This document shows, in pieces, positions 62,939 through 64,000 of a stretch of DNA of 64,000 nucleotides; position 1 is the stretch's first letter; each line of letters starts with the position of its first letter. The stretch is from Todiramphus chloris collaris (Eukaryota > Chordata > Aves > Coraciiformes > Alcedinidae), in NCBI GenBank assembly GCA_025345505.1, contig JANVCC010000077.1:3318446-3382445 (forward strand), written 5' to 3'. Below the pieces are notes generated by a model. It ran no database searches and was not told the origin of the DNA. It saw only the letters and a program-made list of their open reading frames with translations. The translations under genes and the position numbers were made by a program.

Positions 62939-63932
62939 AACTCATGGAGTCCTCCAGGAATCAGTGCTGGGTCCAGTCCTATTCGACATCTTTATCAACA
63001 GTCTTAATGACGGGACAGAGTGTCTTCTCAGCAAGTTTGATGATGTCATTAAACTGACAGGATTGGCTGCTTCACCTGAAGGCTGTGTGACCATTCAGCA
63101 AGATTTGGACAGTCTGGTGAGCTGGGCAAAGAGGAATCTAATGAAGTTCAGTAAGAGCAAGTGCAGAGTCCTGCACCTGGGAAGGAACAATAAAATGCAC
63201 CAGTACAGGTTAGGAGGCGATCTGCTTGCTAGAGAGTAGCTCAGTGGAGAAGGACCTTGGAGTCCTGATAGACAAGTCATCCATGCGACAGCAATGTGCC
63301 CTTGTGGCCAAGAAGGCCAACGGTATCCTGAGGTGCATTAAGAAGAGTGTGGCCAGCAGATCGAGGGAGGTTCTCCTTCCCCTTTACTCTACCCTAATGA
63401 GACCTCACCTGGAGTACTGCATCCAGTTCTGGGCTCCCCAGTTCAAGAGGGACAGAGATCTATTTGAGAACATCCAACAGAGAGAGGTCTATGAGAATGA
63501 TGAAGGGGCTGGAACACCTGCCTTATGAGGAAAGGTTGAGAGACCTGGGGCTGTTTAGCCTGGAGAGGAGAAGACTGAGAGGGGATCTAATTAATATCTA
63601 TAAATACATGAGGGCTGGGTGTCAAGAAGGCAGGGACAACCTCCTTTCACTTGTGCCATGTGACAGGATGAGAGGTAATGGATTCAAGCTCGAGCACAGG
63701 AAGTTCCACCTCAACACGAGGGAGAACTTCTTTACTATAAGGGTTACAGAGCACTGGAACAGACTCCCCAGAGAAGTTGTGGAGTCTCCTTCTCTGGAGA
63801 CTTTCAAGACCTGTCTGGATGCATTTCTGAGTGATGTGCCATAGTTTTGGTCCTGCTCTGGCGGGGGGGGGGGGGGGATTGGACTCGATGATCTTCGTCA
63901 GTCCCTTCCAACCCTTAACATTCTGTGATATC
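62939..63932 (+). mobile_element. CR1 LINE, about 1 kb, plus strand, degenerate
   Basis: It begins inside the reverse transcriptase: GVLQESVLGP (where the usual motif is PQGS) leads to SKFDDVIKL (where the catalytic box is usually FADD). Then come [29 protein letters not shown] and the RT tail (frames 62964-63239, 63226-63528, 63464-63844). The 3' end is GACTCGATGATC, CCCTTCCAACCCTTAACATT and CTGTGATATC. Stops, frameshifts and the changed catalytic box show it is inactive. A 15-base poly-G (63863-63877) has expanded inside its 3' end. Confidence 0.94.
63863..63877. repeat. Poly-G (15 bases) inside the CR1 3' end
   Basis: CR1 copies usually carry only a short G-run after TCTGGC at this position. 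Here it is 15 G, so it has probably expanded. The length is uncertain. Confidence 0.9.
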
Positions 63933-64000
63933 TTCAGAACTTCCCCAGTTTAACATGAAGTGCATTTTCCTTTCCTTTGCAGTCAGGAAAAGACCACAGT
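63933..64000. other. Intergenic DNA at window end
   Basis: A short unique stretch after the CR1. No feature seen. Confidence 0.6.

Noticed and set aside
1..64000. tRNA, rRNA, CRISPR arrays or bacterial-type operons
   Set aside because: None was seen by eye. The DNA is vertebrate nuclear sequence. A tRNAscan or Rfam search would be the formal test for small RNAs.
1..64000. An undescribed multi-gene system
   Set aside because: One known receptor gene plus repeats and non-coding DNA explains what I can read. I saw nothing that requires a new system.

Overview
The window reads as vertebrate, almost certainly avian, genomic DNA. It has long introns with GT-AG splice sites and several 5'-truncated CR1 LINE copies with the bird-typical 3' tail (…CCAACCCCTAACATTCTGTG, or octamers of the type AATCATAG). 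It also has a solo-LTR-like fragment with the TGTCCTGGGTTTGG start seen in bird endogenous retroviruses. Nothing is bacterial: there are no operons, ribosome binding sites or CRISPR arrays. The species cannot be named from this sequence.

The only gene I can support is the 3' half of SORCS3 (sortilin-related VPS10 domain receptor 3), on the + strand. Thirteen exons run from 4138 to the stop codon at 39269-39271. All splice phases agree and the joined reading frame stays open for 552 complete codons, numbered 1-552 below. If the usual 27-exon structure holds, these are exons 15-27. In order they encode the end of the VPS10 propeller, the complete 10CC module (exactly ten cysteines: residues 26, 43, 60, 75, 77, 84, 96, 111, 131, 146), PKD1, PKD2, the SorCS membrane-proximal region, one transmembrane helix (about 456-474) and a 78-residue cytoplasmic tail. 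The tail carries a YAQV sorting motif and ends in a TSV PDZ ligand. The promoter, signal peptide, propeptide and most of the propeller lie upstream of the window.

Layout: 1-4137 is the end of an upstream intron. 4138-39271 holds the exons, with introns of about 0.6-6.1 kb containing two CR1 pieces (7391-7903 antisense, 25400-25509 sense) and one 10-base assembly gap (14486-14495). From 39272 comes the 3' UTR, which probably ends before the CR1 at 40643. From about 41.7 kb to 64 kb is apparently intergenic DNA holding four CR1 copies in total from 40643 onwards, an LTR fragment, a diverged palindromic repeat in two or three copies, microsatellites, a strong G-quadruplex candidate and some A/T-rich blocks that look like conserved non-coding DNA. 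I could not find a second gene. In mammals the DNA beyond SORCS3 is a gene-poor interval towards SORCS1, which fits.

I found no evidence of a new multi-gene system. The points most worth checking are the diverged palindromic repeat, an 18-bp perfect palindrome in an intron, the G-quadruplex candidate, a possible alternative C-terminus made by intron retention, and a weak donor site on an exon that has a CR1 tail just upstream of it.
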